From Protea cynaroides (Eukaryota; Streptophyta; Magnoliopsida; Proteales; Proteaceae), in the NCBI GenBank assembly GCA_028583415.1, contig CM053276.1, positions 55,822,814 through 55,886,813 of the forward strand: 64,000 nt of DNA, in the 5' to 3' direction. The position numbers and the translations under genes were made by a program. Within the stretch, counting starts at the first letter, position 1; each line of letters opens with the position of its first letter. Below the pieces are notes generated by a model. It made no database searches. It was not told the DNA's origin and saw nothing but the letters and a program-made list of their open reading frames with translations. Below, in pieces: positions 1 to 11,067 of the stretch.

Positions 1-959
1 AACATTTTGTCTCAAGGAAGATAATCCTAAAAGAGACCATAGGCAGGTCGAAAATATTCCCCAAGTACAGGCAAATACACTGGTCAGGTCTGTTCCATAT
101 TTTTGACCAGTTGCACCATAAATTCCAAATAAAATTCTATTCTTAATAAAAATTAAATACAGACATATATCTATGTAGATAACTGTCTGATCTAAAATTT
201 TGATTAATAAAAACAAGTTAAAACAGTATATTTCTTTTGTGAAAAATGACTCTTTTCAATCATGCAAATCAGCACATCATGACAGATCTGAAATCAAAGC
301 ACTATGCACTTAAAAATTGATATCAATTCAATGAAAAATGGAAAAAATATGAAAGTAGTGCCATTTTTTAGAAGACTTTCATGTCTAAAAAGTTCATGTT
401 AAGTGTATTTTCTTATTATGGCCATAAGGCCTTTGTCTAGAGACTTTCCGATGGAGGATTGCATTACATCCGAGAAAAATAGCAATGTCAAAGACAAATT
501 TTTTGATATATTTCCCCAATTTCAAATGGAACTAAATTTTTAGGGTAGTCTTTTATCATATCAGAGAGACTCCCATAAAATTTTGGGTTTCAAAATCTTA
601 GAAAAAATACATATGATGTACGTCCTAAGTTTGAACCCTAAATCTGGAATTTTCAGATCAGAAAATCACTTTATGAAATTTACAAAAAACATCAAACATC
701 ATTGTATATCAATCAAAAATTCATCATTGAATAGCTTAGACAAATTATCATTCATGAAAAATGTTAGACATAGGCATCCTAACATTAACAAGCATGTAAT
801 AGAGCATTCATGATTGAGATTTCATGAAAATTAGCCTTTTTCAAGCAAAATTGGCATTCGGGCATTATAACGACCTCTAAATTTGTTTAGAGTACTAACC
901 TTGGGCTCAAATCGAGCGAAACCGTTGATGAAGGGTGATTGGGGGTTGTATCAATCCCC

Positions 960-1640
960 TTTGAATGTGAATCCTCCTTCTCCTCTCTTGTGCTTCTTTC
1001 TCTCTTTTCTTTCTCTCTTTTCTTCTTCTCTTTTCTTTCTTTTCTCTTTTCTCTCTCTTCCTTTCTTCCTCTCTCACGTTTTCTCTCTCTCACTCACGTT
1101 TCTCTCTCTCACCCACGTTCCCCTCTCTCTCTGGTCTGGAAAAGGATCCCTCCTCTCTCCTATTTATAATTTTTCACTCATTTTCTAGAAGATCCTTCTT
1201 TCCTTTTCTTCTTTTTCTAGAAAATCTTTTTTTCTCTCCATTTTTTCTTCTTTCCTTTCTTTTCTTCCTTCCCATGTTTTTTCTTCTTCCTTTCTTTCCT
1301 TTTTCTCATTCTTCTTCTAGAAAACCCCTTCTCTTTCACGTCTCCCTCTCTCCTCTTTCCTTTTTCTTCTCCAAGATCTTTTAGATTTCATCTCAACCCT
1401 AAAGCCTCCTTCTCTTTCTCCTCTCTCTCTCTCCTCTTTCCTTTTTCTTCTCCAAGATCTTTTAGATTTCATCTCAACCCTAAAGCCTCCTTCTCTTTCA
1501 CGTCTCCTCTCTCTCCTCTTTCCTTTTTCTTCTCCAAGATCTTTTAGATTTCATCTCAACCCTAAAGCCTCCTTCTCTTTCACGTCTCCTCTCTCTCCTC
1601 TTTCCTTTTTCTTCTCCAAGATCTTTTAGATTTTATCTCT
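960..1640. repeat. Pyrimidine-rich tract with about 81-bp tandem repeats
   Basis: The plus strand is almost wholly C and T here. From about 1339 to 1640 an approximately 81-bp unit containing CAAGATCTTTTAGATTTCATC is repeated about four times with very few differences. The same place in X3 (60255-61440) is purine-rich on the plus strand, as expected for the opposite orientation. Confidence 0.85.
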
Positions 1641-2399
1641 TATATATAATAATATATATTATATACACATATATTTAATAACATACATATATGTATAGTA
1701 TACAATATATATAATATATAAATACTATGCACATGGATGAACCGGTTCGAAACGGGTTGAGACCGACTTAGGTTGACCGAGTTAAACCGATATGGGTTGA
1801 GCTAGGTTGGACCAAAACCGGCTTGAACGGAGTTGACTGGATTAATTGGAATTAATCGGGTTTTCTCTCCTTGTCATTTCATGGGTCATTTCACTGTCAT
1901 CCCGCATGGAATTTTCCGATGGCCTCTATTCCAAATTTTTTACGTTCATTTTGTAGAACATTAAAAATGAGGAATATAGGAACCTGGAATCACCCCGAAT
2001 CCGATGTAGAACGGAAAAGATATGCACGACTTTGAAGTTCGACGATAATTTTGCATGCAAGCTTGCATGGGACCCACCGGTGACTTCTACCCGGGATTTT
2101 TTACGTCCACTTTGTAGAACATCATGAATGAAGAATAATGGTCTTGGAATCATCTGAATCCGATGTCGGATGATCAAGATATGATGATTTGAAATTCAAA
2201 CAATCCAACTTAGGATAATTTGCATGAAGGCCCCTAGGATTATTTATAATAATTTCATAAACCTCCCTCATATGTATCATCTGACTAAAATGGTCATATC
2301 TTCCTCATTTGATATCGAAATTGAGCAATTCTGGTCTCGTTTCGAAGATAATTCTATGACCTACGCATCCATGCAAAATTATAACCCATGACCTTGCTG

Positions 2400-2459
2400 T
2401 GGACCCATTGAAAACTTCCTCAAATTCACGGGACCCATTGAAAACTTCCTCAAATTCAC
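2400..2459. repeat. 30-bp direct tandem duplication
   Basis: A 30-bp unit beginning GGGACCCATTGAAAACTTCC occurs twice head to tail inside X1. I see no such duplication in the equivalent part of X3, so it looks copy-specific. Confidence 0.8.
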
Positions 2460-2557
2460 AATCAAGAATCCAAACTTTCGATCACCTTTCTTCCTTTTGT
2501 TGTCCACACACCAGCAGGACTTTGTTTAGCTGGGATGGCAAAAATGGGGTGCTTACA

Positions 2558-3701
2558 GGTATGAAAGCAGAAGTGGCCCGATATGTGTTTCAATGTTTAA
2601 ACTGCCAGCAAGTCAAAGCAGAAAGACAGAGGCCTGCAGGATTATTACAACCATTACCTGAGCCGGCATGGAAATGGGATTGTATTACCATGGATTTTGT
2701 TACTGGTCTACCTATGAATCCAAGGTCAGTGAATGCTGTTTGGGTAGTGGTAGATCGCCTTACCAAGACCACCAGATTTATCCCAGTCTGACCGCAATAC
2801 ACCATGGACAAGTTGGCAACATTGTATGTGGACAACATAGTCAGACTGCATGGTGTCCCAGAGAGCACAGTATCTGATAGAGATCCACCCATTGAAGTTC
2901 TGGGAGGGGCTACAAAAGGCAATGGGGACGAAACTAAAGTTCAGTACAGCCTTCCACCCTCAAATGGATGGGCAGTCAGAGAGGACCATCCAGATCCTAG
3001 AAGATATGCTTCGTGCATGTGCTATCGACTTTAAAGGGGCTTGGGATGAGAAGCTTTCCCTTATTGAGTTTGCCTACAACAACAGCTACCAGTCTTTGAT
3101 CCAAATGGCCCCATATGAGGCCTTGTATGGCAAGAAATGTCGGACGCCATTATTATGGGACAAAGTTGGAGAAAGAAGGATCGTCGAACCAAAATTTGTA
3201 GAAGAAACCTACAAGGTAGTAGATCAAATCAATAACCGAGTAAAGACAGCTCAGGTGCATCAAAAGCACTATGCTGACAATAGGCGACGAGACCTTGAAT
3301 TCATGATTGGTGATAAAGTTTTCTTGAAGGTGTCACCAGTAAGAGGACTGAAGCGGTTCGGTAGAAAAGGAAAATTATGTCCTAGATATGTGAGACCATA
3401 TGAAATTTTATCCCGATGCGGCAAAGTGGCCAATCAACTTGCACTGCCACCAGCGATATCTAGCGTCCACAACATCTTTCACGTGTCCTTACTAAAGAAG
3501 TACGTGAGAGACCCTTCGCACATTCTTGTTGCAGATCCCCCAGATTTGACAGAAGACTTAACCTTTGAGGTGGTGCCAATCCAGCTCATTAGCAAAAAGG
3601 TACAACAGCTTCAAAGGCGAGCTATCCACTATGTCAAGGTAGTTTGGAAAAGTCAGGACGTAGAAGAAATTACTTGGGAGGAGGAGGATGCCATGCGATA
3701 A
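2558..3701 (+). pseudogene. F pol remnant: integrase and chromodomain-like tail
   Basis: The integrase would join the cDNA to the chromosome. The text starts within the zinc-binding region (CLNCQQVK, near 2600), then gives the catalytic core with the first Asp (WDCITMDF), the second Asp (SDRDP) and the HPQ.DGQSERTIQILED segment with the catalytic Glu. The C-terminal half (LPPAISSVHNIFHVSLLKKY) and the tail (VKVVWKSQDVEEITWEEE) are intact to the stop at 3699-3701. It is broken by a TGA at about 2789-2791, where relatives have Arg (CGA), and by a deletion of about 5 nt near 2885 that shifts the frame just after the second Asp. The N-terminal part was lost to X1. It is not functional. Confidence 0.9.
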
Positions 3702-3775
3702 GAATACCCCCATCTTTTCGACTCTGAAGGTACATACAATTTTAGGGATGAAATTTCTTTTAAGAGTGGTAGAGT

Positions 3776-5991
3776 TGTAAGAACCGTGTTCTAAAACCAG
3801 GTCTAAACTGTGGTTTTATATGATGATAGGTGTCCCAATCATAGTCAGACCGGAAGGCGAAGCCGGGTGACGAACCACATAAAATTTCAGGTACAAGAAC
3901 CTCTCAAATTTGATAAAAACTCATGCCGGTCTGACTATACCGGTTTGAGTCAGTCAGACTGGTATGGTGCAACCGGTATGGTATACCGGTCTGAGTATAC
4001 TGGTCTGAGTCACTCAGACCAGTATGTGCAACTGGTATACTTATTTTTGACGGGAGACGGACTCCAACGGGTCCCTCACTCTGAATGGAAACTTGGAAAG
4101 TTTCCAATCATGGAATACCTTCCCAAAAACGGTCCTCTTCTATTTATAGAGATAATCACACTCCATTGATCCTTCTCAAACCCTAGCCGTCTGGAGAAGA
4201 GTTGAGAAGGAGCAGGGAGGAAGAGGCCATCCAGGAAGGAGACTTCAGTGGAGGAGCACGTCGTCAACCGACAAATACCGCCGATAAGTGCTCTATACTA
4301 TTAGTAAAATAAGGATGTCGGATCGGAGCCGCAAAGCGGCGCAGCGATCCAAAAAGCCTAGGATTTCCATTAGTTTTCTCATTCGGATCTAATCTAGGTT
4401 TGATACGGAATTCTAGTCAAAATCAAGACCAATAGAGTATTTGAATCTTTGAATGGGTTAGGAGAAACCCTAGAAATCGAGCCAATGACCAAAGGGAAAG
4501 GGAGATCCGAGATCGGGTTCTCGGATCCAAACCATGGACTATACCGGTTGGACACAAGGTCCGGCGGTATGGGCCTGCGGTGTATACCGGAGGCACATAC
4601 CGGTCTCACATATGTACAATTGGTATATATCGCAACCGGTATACATACCGGTGGCACATACCGGTCTCACTATGTTGAGACCGGTACCTGCGACCAGTAT
4701 GCCTCCCGAGCCTGGTTTGCTTGGCCAAACCTGGTTCTGACCTCTGTAACCTTAATACATGTAGGACCTGTGGACAACGTGAGTGAACCCTATGACATAG
4801 AGCAGGATTGTTATCACGCGTCAGGTAAGGGACAAGACCCCAAACTCTAATTAATTAATTAACCAGTAAACCTTTACAACTAAAATTGTATATGAGTTTC
4901 ATTGCTTGATGTCTGTGCATTTCACATGACATGTAGTTACTTCTTTTATTACTATTATCTGTTGATGCATTTCATATGCTAGGATTTTTGGATGTTAGGC
5001 ATGTGTATGTTTTAATTAGTGTGTGGAATGTGAAGGGGAGTATAACCCTGGATATATCCACAGCTAACGCCTTTTCGTATCGCCATCTACCTTAGCAGAC
5101 TTGGTACGAATAGGGTATCAGGGGGAGGACGTAGGATTATGGTTCTTCCTGCCTGCCAGACTCGAGCCCTATCTCTATGTCATAGGGAGCCATGCTGGGG
5201 TAAGGCCATTGATACTGTATTGACATTTAGGACTGGTTAGAAACGAAACCCACTTGCAAGCCCTTGCCAGTAGGGGTTTAGGTATTGGTACGGTGCGGGG
5301 TATCAGGGGGAGGACGTGGGATTGTGGTTCTTCCTGCCCGCCAGACTCGAGTCCTATTTCCATACCAGAGTGAGTGATGTGGGGCAATAGCACTAGTGTG
5401 GTTGGTGCCTGACTGTTGGGTGTGCTCACACTCTCGTGCATGGAGGTGCGGTGGCCGCCAAACCTTACCAAAACATATTTGCAAGTTATACTTGACCCAA
5501 ATTGTAAAGTTATCTCATGCATTTTTGTATGTTGCATTGGTCTTGTACTTTACTGAGCTAAGTTGTGAGCTCACCCGAATATATATATTCTTCTTTTCAG
5601 ATTTAGATGTAGGGTACACAGTTGATGACATTGTGACTGCCCCAGCATACAGTACAGTTGCTGCCATTGATACCCAGGCAGTGGAGGACGAGCATGTTGC
5701 ATCATGCGAGTGCTCCTTTTGTGTTTTTCATTAGAGGGGATTTTATTTTTGAACGATACGTTGTAATACTTTTATTTAAATTTGTAAATGATGGAATAAG
5801 TTGAATAATTATTTTAAATTACTACATAGATCTCAATTCATTTATTTATATTCCACTATTGTATTAATCTCTGATTATGTTAGACTGCTTGAGAATGATT
5901 GGTTGACATAGTCTATTGAGATCCTGGTGTGAATCGTGGTTTAGAGCCGGTTCACTCACACTTCTGGTTCAGTCAGAATTAGGTTGTGACA
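3776..5991 (+). repeat. F 3' LTR (2.2 kb)
   Basis: It starts TGTAAGAACC right after the polypurine stretch and ends TGTGACA, matching the LTR ends of A and B. A TATA-like TATTTATA lies at 4141-4148. Clusters of the palindrome ACCGGT occur around 3930-4030 and 4545-4690. The three-exon layout of the LTR gene is present but the first donor is changed: ATAAGTG at 4284 instead of GTAAGTG. Its partner 5' LTR is outside the window. Confidence 0.9.
4765..5734 (+). CDS. LTR gene, F copy: exons 2 (4765-4824) and 3 (5601-5734)
   Basis: Exon 2 is 60 nt, preceded by ATGTAG and followed by GTAAGG. Exon 3 is 134 nt, preceded by TTCTTTTCAG and ending with TAG. Joined, they stay open and match the A copy in length residue for residue. 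Exon 2 keeps the D(V/I)EQ...AS pattern; exon 3 gives GYTVDD, AP.Y, VAA, EDEH and SCECSFCV. Against A, most codon differences in exon 3 are in third positions (GCT/GCC, CCG/CCA, GTG/GTT, TTC/TTT, TGC/TGT). No initiating ATG is visible upstream in frame and the exon 1 donor is mutated, so this copy is probably not expressed. The function is unknown to me. Confidence 0.6.
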
Positions 5992-6552
5992 CTGGTGACC
6001 AGGATGAACTATAGAGTCACGTCTTCCCCCTGATGCTCCACTCGCATCAAGTACACTAACCACACACACAAATTCACATGCCTATTCCTTGCATTATCAT
6101 CATCATCATGTTTAAATAAATTGAATTAAATATGCATGAACAATAATTACAGGAATATTGGATGACATGTGAAATGCACAATACACGCATACAAGCATAG
6201 AATCATTCATGGCATTGGACTCAATAAATAAAAATAATTTATTATTAGCTAATTAATTTAGGTCTTGTTCCCTAACCTTTGGTTGATAGTAGATCTTTGT
6301 TCAAGCTTTTTGAATCACTTTTAAACCACTTAGAAACCTAACAAATTTATAGATTTTAAATTAGAATTATTTCCCATGAATTTAGACTAATAGAAACTGA
6401 GGGGTCGCAGGTGTGGCAGCCCCTGTGGTCTCAATTTCTGTGACCACAAGGCGTATGGTCGTAGGGAGTGGTCGCATATCCTATGACCACACGTGCGACC
6501 ACACCCTCCCTGGAAACTTTTCGAGGACATGTGGTCGGACATGTTTGTCTCG

Positions 6553-6577
6553 TGTGGTCGCACATCATGCGACCACA
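6553..6577. other. Perfect hairpin in E LTR
   Basis: Ten bases (TGTGGTCGCA) are followed by a five-base loop and the exact reverse complement (TGCGACCACA). It lies in a cluster of GGTCG and CGACC motifs (6413-6595) at the same LTR position as the hairpins of A and B. Confidence 0.8.
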
Positions 6578-7429
6578 TGTGTGATGGTCGACCTTTCACT
6601 CTCAACTCCATTCTTTCATGTTTGGATCCCTTGGCTTATCATTATGGTCCTTCTTATGATTATTCTATGGCTCAAAACTAGTATTTTATACTCATCCATT
6701 GTCTACATAATTTCCTCCATGGATTCGCTTGGAATTTTTCCATGGATTGATGATTTGGGTTTTTCCTAAATCCTATCTTCTTCATAAACTATTCTAGGCT
6801 CTCAACTTAACATGGGAAATATGTTCATACATTAAGCTTGCTAAAGATTTAGAGTTTTCTCTGAATTTTTCTCCTCCTTAGTCATCCTCTTCAATTTTCG
6901 TTCTTTTCCTTTTCTTCTCTTTCTCTCACTCTCAGTTTGAGTTCTAAAAGAGTGAAAGAGGCTAAGGGACGTCCTATTTATAGAGGAAAACCCTCCATAA
7001 TATGCCCTAATGAGTTTAGGAAAGAACCCCCTTCGGATTAGGAAGGTTTTCTAATTTCGGTTTGTGACTGGGTTCGTGTGGTCAGAGGTGGGGTCGCAGA
7101 ATCCGTCGACTACACCTTCTGAAATGTAAGACCCGCACTCTGAAAACCCGGTCTAACCTTGGTTTTGTATCGTGACAGGTCTTCCGATCATCACCGAGCC
7201 AGACGGGGCAAGCGGATAACAAACAGGTACAAAATCGGACCAAAGTCGACTAATTATCCCTGATTTTAGATACCGGTTGATGGTACCGGATGATGGTACC
7301 GGTCGACCGGTATGACCTGCACAGCTATGTGCGGGAATTTGGAAATTGGTCTCGCGGGTCCCGCTTTCCTGATTTTGAATCCTAGAAGTTTCCTAATCCT
7401 AGTAGGGTTACTAAACCCTATTTCTAGCC

Positions 7430-7437
7430 TATAAATA
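7430..7437 (+). promoter_or_regulatory. TATA box of A 5' LTR
   Basis: TATAAATA lies about 80 bp upstream of the first ATG of the LTR gene. The same octamer is at 17293-17300 in the 3' LTR, and TATATAAG is at 44535-44542 in B. It probably serves both the genomic RNA and the LTR gene. Confidence 0.7.
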
Positions 7438-7518
7438 CACCCTTAAACCCCTCAAATCCTTTCCATTGTCTTTCACAAACCCTAGAGAAGAGAAAGAGCT
7501 TGGAAAGGAGAAGGAGCT

Positions 7519-9193
7519 ATGAAGAAGAAGGAGGTGCCGCCATTACCGTTTGACGAAGCTCACGCTACGCCTGTCAACGGTAAGTGTTTGAATCCATCTT
7601 CTTACCCTATGATAGTTGTGTAGGTGGATCAATACCGTGCAAAGTAGGTATTGATCTAAAACCCTAAATTGGCCAATAAACCCTAAGTTGTCGTCAAACC
7701 CTAGATTTGAGTTTTGAGATGATATTCACCGAAACGAGACTTGAATGAGTTGGGGATAACTCTAACTCAAAGCCTAGACTTAGAATGGATAGAGGAAACC
7801 CTGAAAATCCATGGAGGATGGTCGACGGCAGTCGAAGAACCCATGTATGGTCTTCCGGAGACATACCGGTCGACTATACCGGTTGCACATAGTGCGACCG
7901 GTATGTTGTGACCGCTACCTCTCGGGAGGTTGTTTGTGGGGGACCGGCTGACCATACCGGTCGCCAGTCTTTCCCACAGAGCTGCGACCGGTACATGCCA
8001 CCGGTCAGCTCTGTGAGGGTATTTGTGATCTCTGTTGGTTTCCGACCAACATGAAACCCTAAGCGATGTATTCTAATGAAACCCTAATAATATTGTAGGA
8101 CTTCGTGACTTATCGTTTGGATCTTGCGACGTGGAGCAAGTTATTGAACGAGCGTCAGGTAAGGGAATCTGACCTAAACCTAATAATTAATGGACAGTAA
8201 ATCGTTGTTAATCATTGAATATCTATGATGTGATGTTTGTGCATATTCACATGCCATCCTTTACTTTCAGTTATTATTATTGTTCATGCATTCATAGGAT
8301 GTGATTGTTAGGCATGTGATTGTTTTCGTTGGTGTGTGGAATAGGGCATGGGCCTGGGATCGCTCTTCACACTGGCACCTTTTGTAGTATTCTGTCTTAA
8401 CATGCTTGGTACGGGTGGGGTATCAGGGGAAGATCGTGGTACGGTGGTCTCCGATATTGATGTTGTCCCGGCCATCGTTGTGTGGTACTGAGGATTCCGA
8501 GTCGACGCTGGCTTGTCCACGATGCTTTAGCTCTATCTCTATGCCGTAGGGAGTTATGTTGGGATAGGGTCTACCTGCGTATTGTTTCTATCCTAGTGGG
8601 TTAGTTGCGGATAGGGTATCGGGGGAGGTGAGGTATGGTGGTCTCCGGACCTGGCCCGCACGCTCTAGCTCTATCTCTATGCCGTAGACGGCTGTCTTTG
8701 GGATAGAGCATACATTGTTGACATATAGGATTGGTTAGTTACGAGCCCGGGTTGCGAGCCCCGGCCGCAAGGGCTTAGGTACTGGTATGGGTAGAGTATC
8801 GGGGAGGTGCGGGTATACCTTAGCTCTATCTCTATTCCATGATGGGTGCATGTGGGTTGGTGGTAGTGTGATTATCGTGCGACGCCACACACTCGTGTAT
8901 AGAGGTGCGGGGGCCACCAAACCTTTCTATAGCACATTGCAAACTTAAAACCGGACCACAAAGATAAAATGATTGTTACTCATGCATAATCTTGTGAAGC
9001 TCTCGATTGTCTTCTCGAGTGTGTTGTGTGCTCACCCTTTGTATATACATTGTTTTTAGATGTTGATGCAGGATACACTGTGGATGACTATGTGAACGCT
9101 CCGGCGTATGGAGGTGTGGCTGCTCTAGATGTGCAAGCAGGAGAGGACGAGCATGACGCTTCATGCGAGTGCCCTTTCTGCGTGTACCTGTGA
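7519..9193 (+). CDS. Predicted LTR-encoded spliced small protein (exons 7519-7579, 8099-8158, 9060-9193)
   Basis: The ATG at 7519 follows the TATA box by about 80 bp. Exon 1 ends before GTAAGTG; exon 2 is bounded by ATTGTAG and GTAAGG; exon 3 follows TTGTTTTTAG and ends with TGA at 9191-9193. All junctions fit plant GT-AG rules and both introns are phase 1. The joined frame is open for 84 codons. The protein starts basic (MKKKEVPPLPFDEAH), continues with CDVEQVIERAS from exon 2, and ends in an acidic, Cys-containing tail (GEDEHDASCECPFCVYL). There is no signal peptide or membrane segment. The frame stops inside the LTR, so it is separate from gag. I know no family for it. The 3' LTR copy lacks this ATG. 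Conservation of exons 2 and 3 in F and B supports coding; the exon 1 start is the weakest part. Confidence 0.55.
7877..7903. other. Hairpin in A LTR
   Basis: TACCGGTTGCAC, a three-base loop, then GTGCGACCGGTA: twelve pairs with one G-T position. The core GGTYGCAC..GTGCGACC is shared with the perfect hairpin in E (6553-6577) and with B (near 35416). Confidence 0.75.
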
Positions 9194-9481
9194 TGGATTT
9201 TATTTATCTATTTCAGTTATTTTGATTGGATTAAAGGGATGTAATGATATTATTATTATGTGTTTGATTTTGAATAATGGGATATTTATTTAAAATTATC
9301 AATAGATACTCAGTTCATTCTATTTAAAGTCTTCCGCTGTATATTTACATTCTGATTGTGGTTATGTGTAATTGGTTTGTATGGGTGGACACGGCTTATT
9401 TGAGATCCTGGTGTGAACCGTTGGTTCAATGACGGTTCACTCACACCGTTCTGGTTGGATTAGAATTGGGGTGTGACAACT

Positions 9482-9493
9482 TGGTATCAGAGC
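9482..9493 (+). other. Primer-binding site, tRNA-Met (element A)
   Basis: TGGTATCAGAGC, complementary to the 3' end of plant initiator tRNA-Met, begins three bases after the LTR end. This is the usual priming site for chromoviruses and fixes the LTR boundary. Confidence 0.95.
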
Positions 9494-9799
9494 CCTCGGG
9501 CTCTGTTCCCACAAATCATGCTGCACTTAACGGGGTCGATGAACTGAGTTAGGAAGTTTAAAAATCTTAATACAAACACACCCTAAGCATTGTTTGATAC
9601 CTGAGACGGACTAAGAAAGAGAATAATGTACTATTCTGGATATGAAACTTAATATGTGCATACACTAGTTAGGTAAAACCATGAATTTTCATTAAATAGA
9701 AAAGTGTATCAAATGTAATAGTGCTACAGGGTACAGTCCACAAACCGGAAAGTTACCCTGTTATATAAACCGCCATATGAAAAGAAAGGTAAATGGAAA

Positions 9800-11062
9800 T
9801 CATGGGGTAGGAGGCCTGGGAGGAATGGGGTCAGCTATATCATAGTCCCGCTCGTATGCGACCCTAAGCCAATGCACCTGGTCCTGAGTCACCCGTAGAC
9901 CACGAGCCAGGCGTCCCAACTCCTGACCCATCTCTCGCTGAGACTCCAGGATGACCCTCTGGGTGTCCCTGATCTCAGTAAACATACTCAACACTGAGTC
10001 GGGAGGGGGCTGAGATGGCCCAGCTGTGGGAACAGATGGTGGTGGTACAGGTGGAGGCTGTGGGGCAGGCACTGGTGCGTCCCCAGCTACATCGTCATCA
10101 TCATCATCACCCATCTTTGTCGCATAGGCCGCATTGGCCGCGGCTGCTGCTACTGCTGCTGCTACTCTCCCAAGTGGACGAGGGCAAGCCTCCAACTCGT
10201 CATCACTAACGGGCAGATCAACCATCTGCATCCTCTGAATGGCGTCCCAGTCTATATCAGACGTCATAGTGTCCTCGATGGTCACCTCGCCTCTCATGCT
10301 CACACCCAGACGGCGAAGAAGAAAGGTAATGAAACGACCGTAGGGAAGGTTACTGGCCTGATCGACCAGGGTCGCCTAATGCATAGTCCTAATGATGAGG
10401 TATGGGAGAGAAACCCGCTCCCCAGTGCAGATGCAGTAAGTAATGTACTGAGTGAGCTGGGATAACTCACCATAATGGCCGCTCTGGGGGACGATGTTGT
10501 GCTGGACGATGCGACTGTAGACCCGAGGTACAGGTCTCAAGCTAGCCGCTTTCATAGGAGCTCCAGGGTTCAGTATCTGATGAGCTATCTCCCGGCGTAG
10601 GTCCTCAGTCAAGTAGCCCTTCGCTTTGGGAGGGCAATACACTAGGTCTCCATCATTAGGAACCCCTAGAAGGTCGGCCAGCTGGTGGGTGTTGAATGAG
10701 ATGTGTACACCCCTGACATAACTGGAGATACATAAATCCCTACCTTGGTTGGGATCGTTCACATTTCCATGCAGCTCCAGGTTAGCAAAGAAATGCTTAA
10801 CCAGATTGGGACGAGTGGTGTAGCTGTAAGAGATGACGGGCAACCAACCAAGCCTGTCGAACGCCGCTCGCACGTCAAACCGGTCTAACTGTTCCACGTT
10901 GACTCGATGCCCAGATTCTATATTCTTGTTATCGAACCATGGAAATCGAGCTTGTGCTTCCAAAGAACGGAACCATTGCTCATCCAATTGGGGAACTGGT
11001 GGTTGTGGGGTACGTGAACTCGAGTCGTGGGGACGCTTGCCAAGAGCACGTCTAGGAGCCAT
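9800..11062 (-). CDS. Antisense gene in A: putative plant transposon protein domain, one in-frame TAG
   Basis: Read on the minus strand, the frame runs from the ATG at 11060-11062 (MAPRRALGKRP) to a TGA at about 9800, some 420 codons. One TAG at 10376-10378 breaks it; the B copy has CAG (Gln) there. The N-terminal two thirds resemble the family called 'putative plant transposon protein', with RFPWFDNKNIE, LGVPNDGDLVY, IVPQSGHYGELSQLTQY and VSLPYLIIRTM. Then come an Ala-rich stretch, a run of Asp (GDDDDDD), a Pro-rich linker and a helical, probably coiled-coil segment (VILESQREMGQELGRLARGL). It lies between the 5' LTR and gag, opposite to gag. A spliced leader is predicted upstream. The family name is from memory; the molecular role is unknown. 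Confidence 0.75.
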
Positions 11063-11067
11063 TGAAA

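Larger units (their letters stand above)
1..2557 (-). mobile_element. X1: partial Tat/Ogre-like long LTR, inserted in element F
   Basis: Positions 1-110 are a close reverse complement of about 61680-61785, and 1640-1760 of about 60165-60250, so this is the X3 repeat in reverse. Its start on the minus strand (TGTAAGCACCCC, complement of 2546-2557) matches X3 at 59063. The next five bases (GGTAT, 2558-2562) are the candidate target duplication and lie in the integrase gene of F. No protein-coding stretch is visible; short open frames at 583-813 and 883-1188 are low-complexity and unsupported. The rest of the element lies left of the window. The Tat/Ogre assignment comes from the X2/X3 3' end. 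Confidence 0.8.
2558..5991 (+). mobile_element. F: 5'-truncated chromovirus (Ty3/gypsy), 3' half
   Basis: F keeps the last part of pol (2558-3701), a polypurine stretch (3762-3775) and its complete 3' LTR (3776-5991). Its left side is cut by X1 in the integrase gene. The right edge ends in TGTGACA and is followed by CTGGT (5992-5996) inside the LTR of E, so F entered E. The partner target duplication lies outside the window. Sequence and LTR layout place F in the same family as A and B. Confidence 0.85.
7125..9478 (+). repeat. A 5' LTR (2354 bp)
   Basis: It begins TGTAAGACCC and ends GTGTGACA, three bases before the primer site. It carries a TATA box (7430-7437), a predicted three-exon small gene ending at 9193, and AT-rich sequence after that stop (9194-9310), where polyadenylation would be expected. 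ACCGGT palindromes cluster at 7262-7310 and 7860-8000. The LTR therefore looks like a self-contained transcription unit as well as a retroelement terminus. Confidence 0.95.

Noticed and set aside
883..1188. Open frames in the pyrimidine tract (both strands)
   Set aside because: Low-complexity Leu/Ser/Phe or Arg/Glu/Lys strings produced by CT or GA repeats; no conserved protein.
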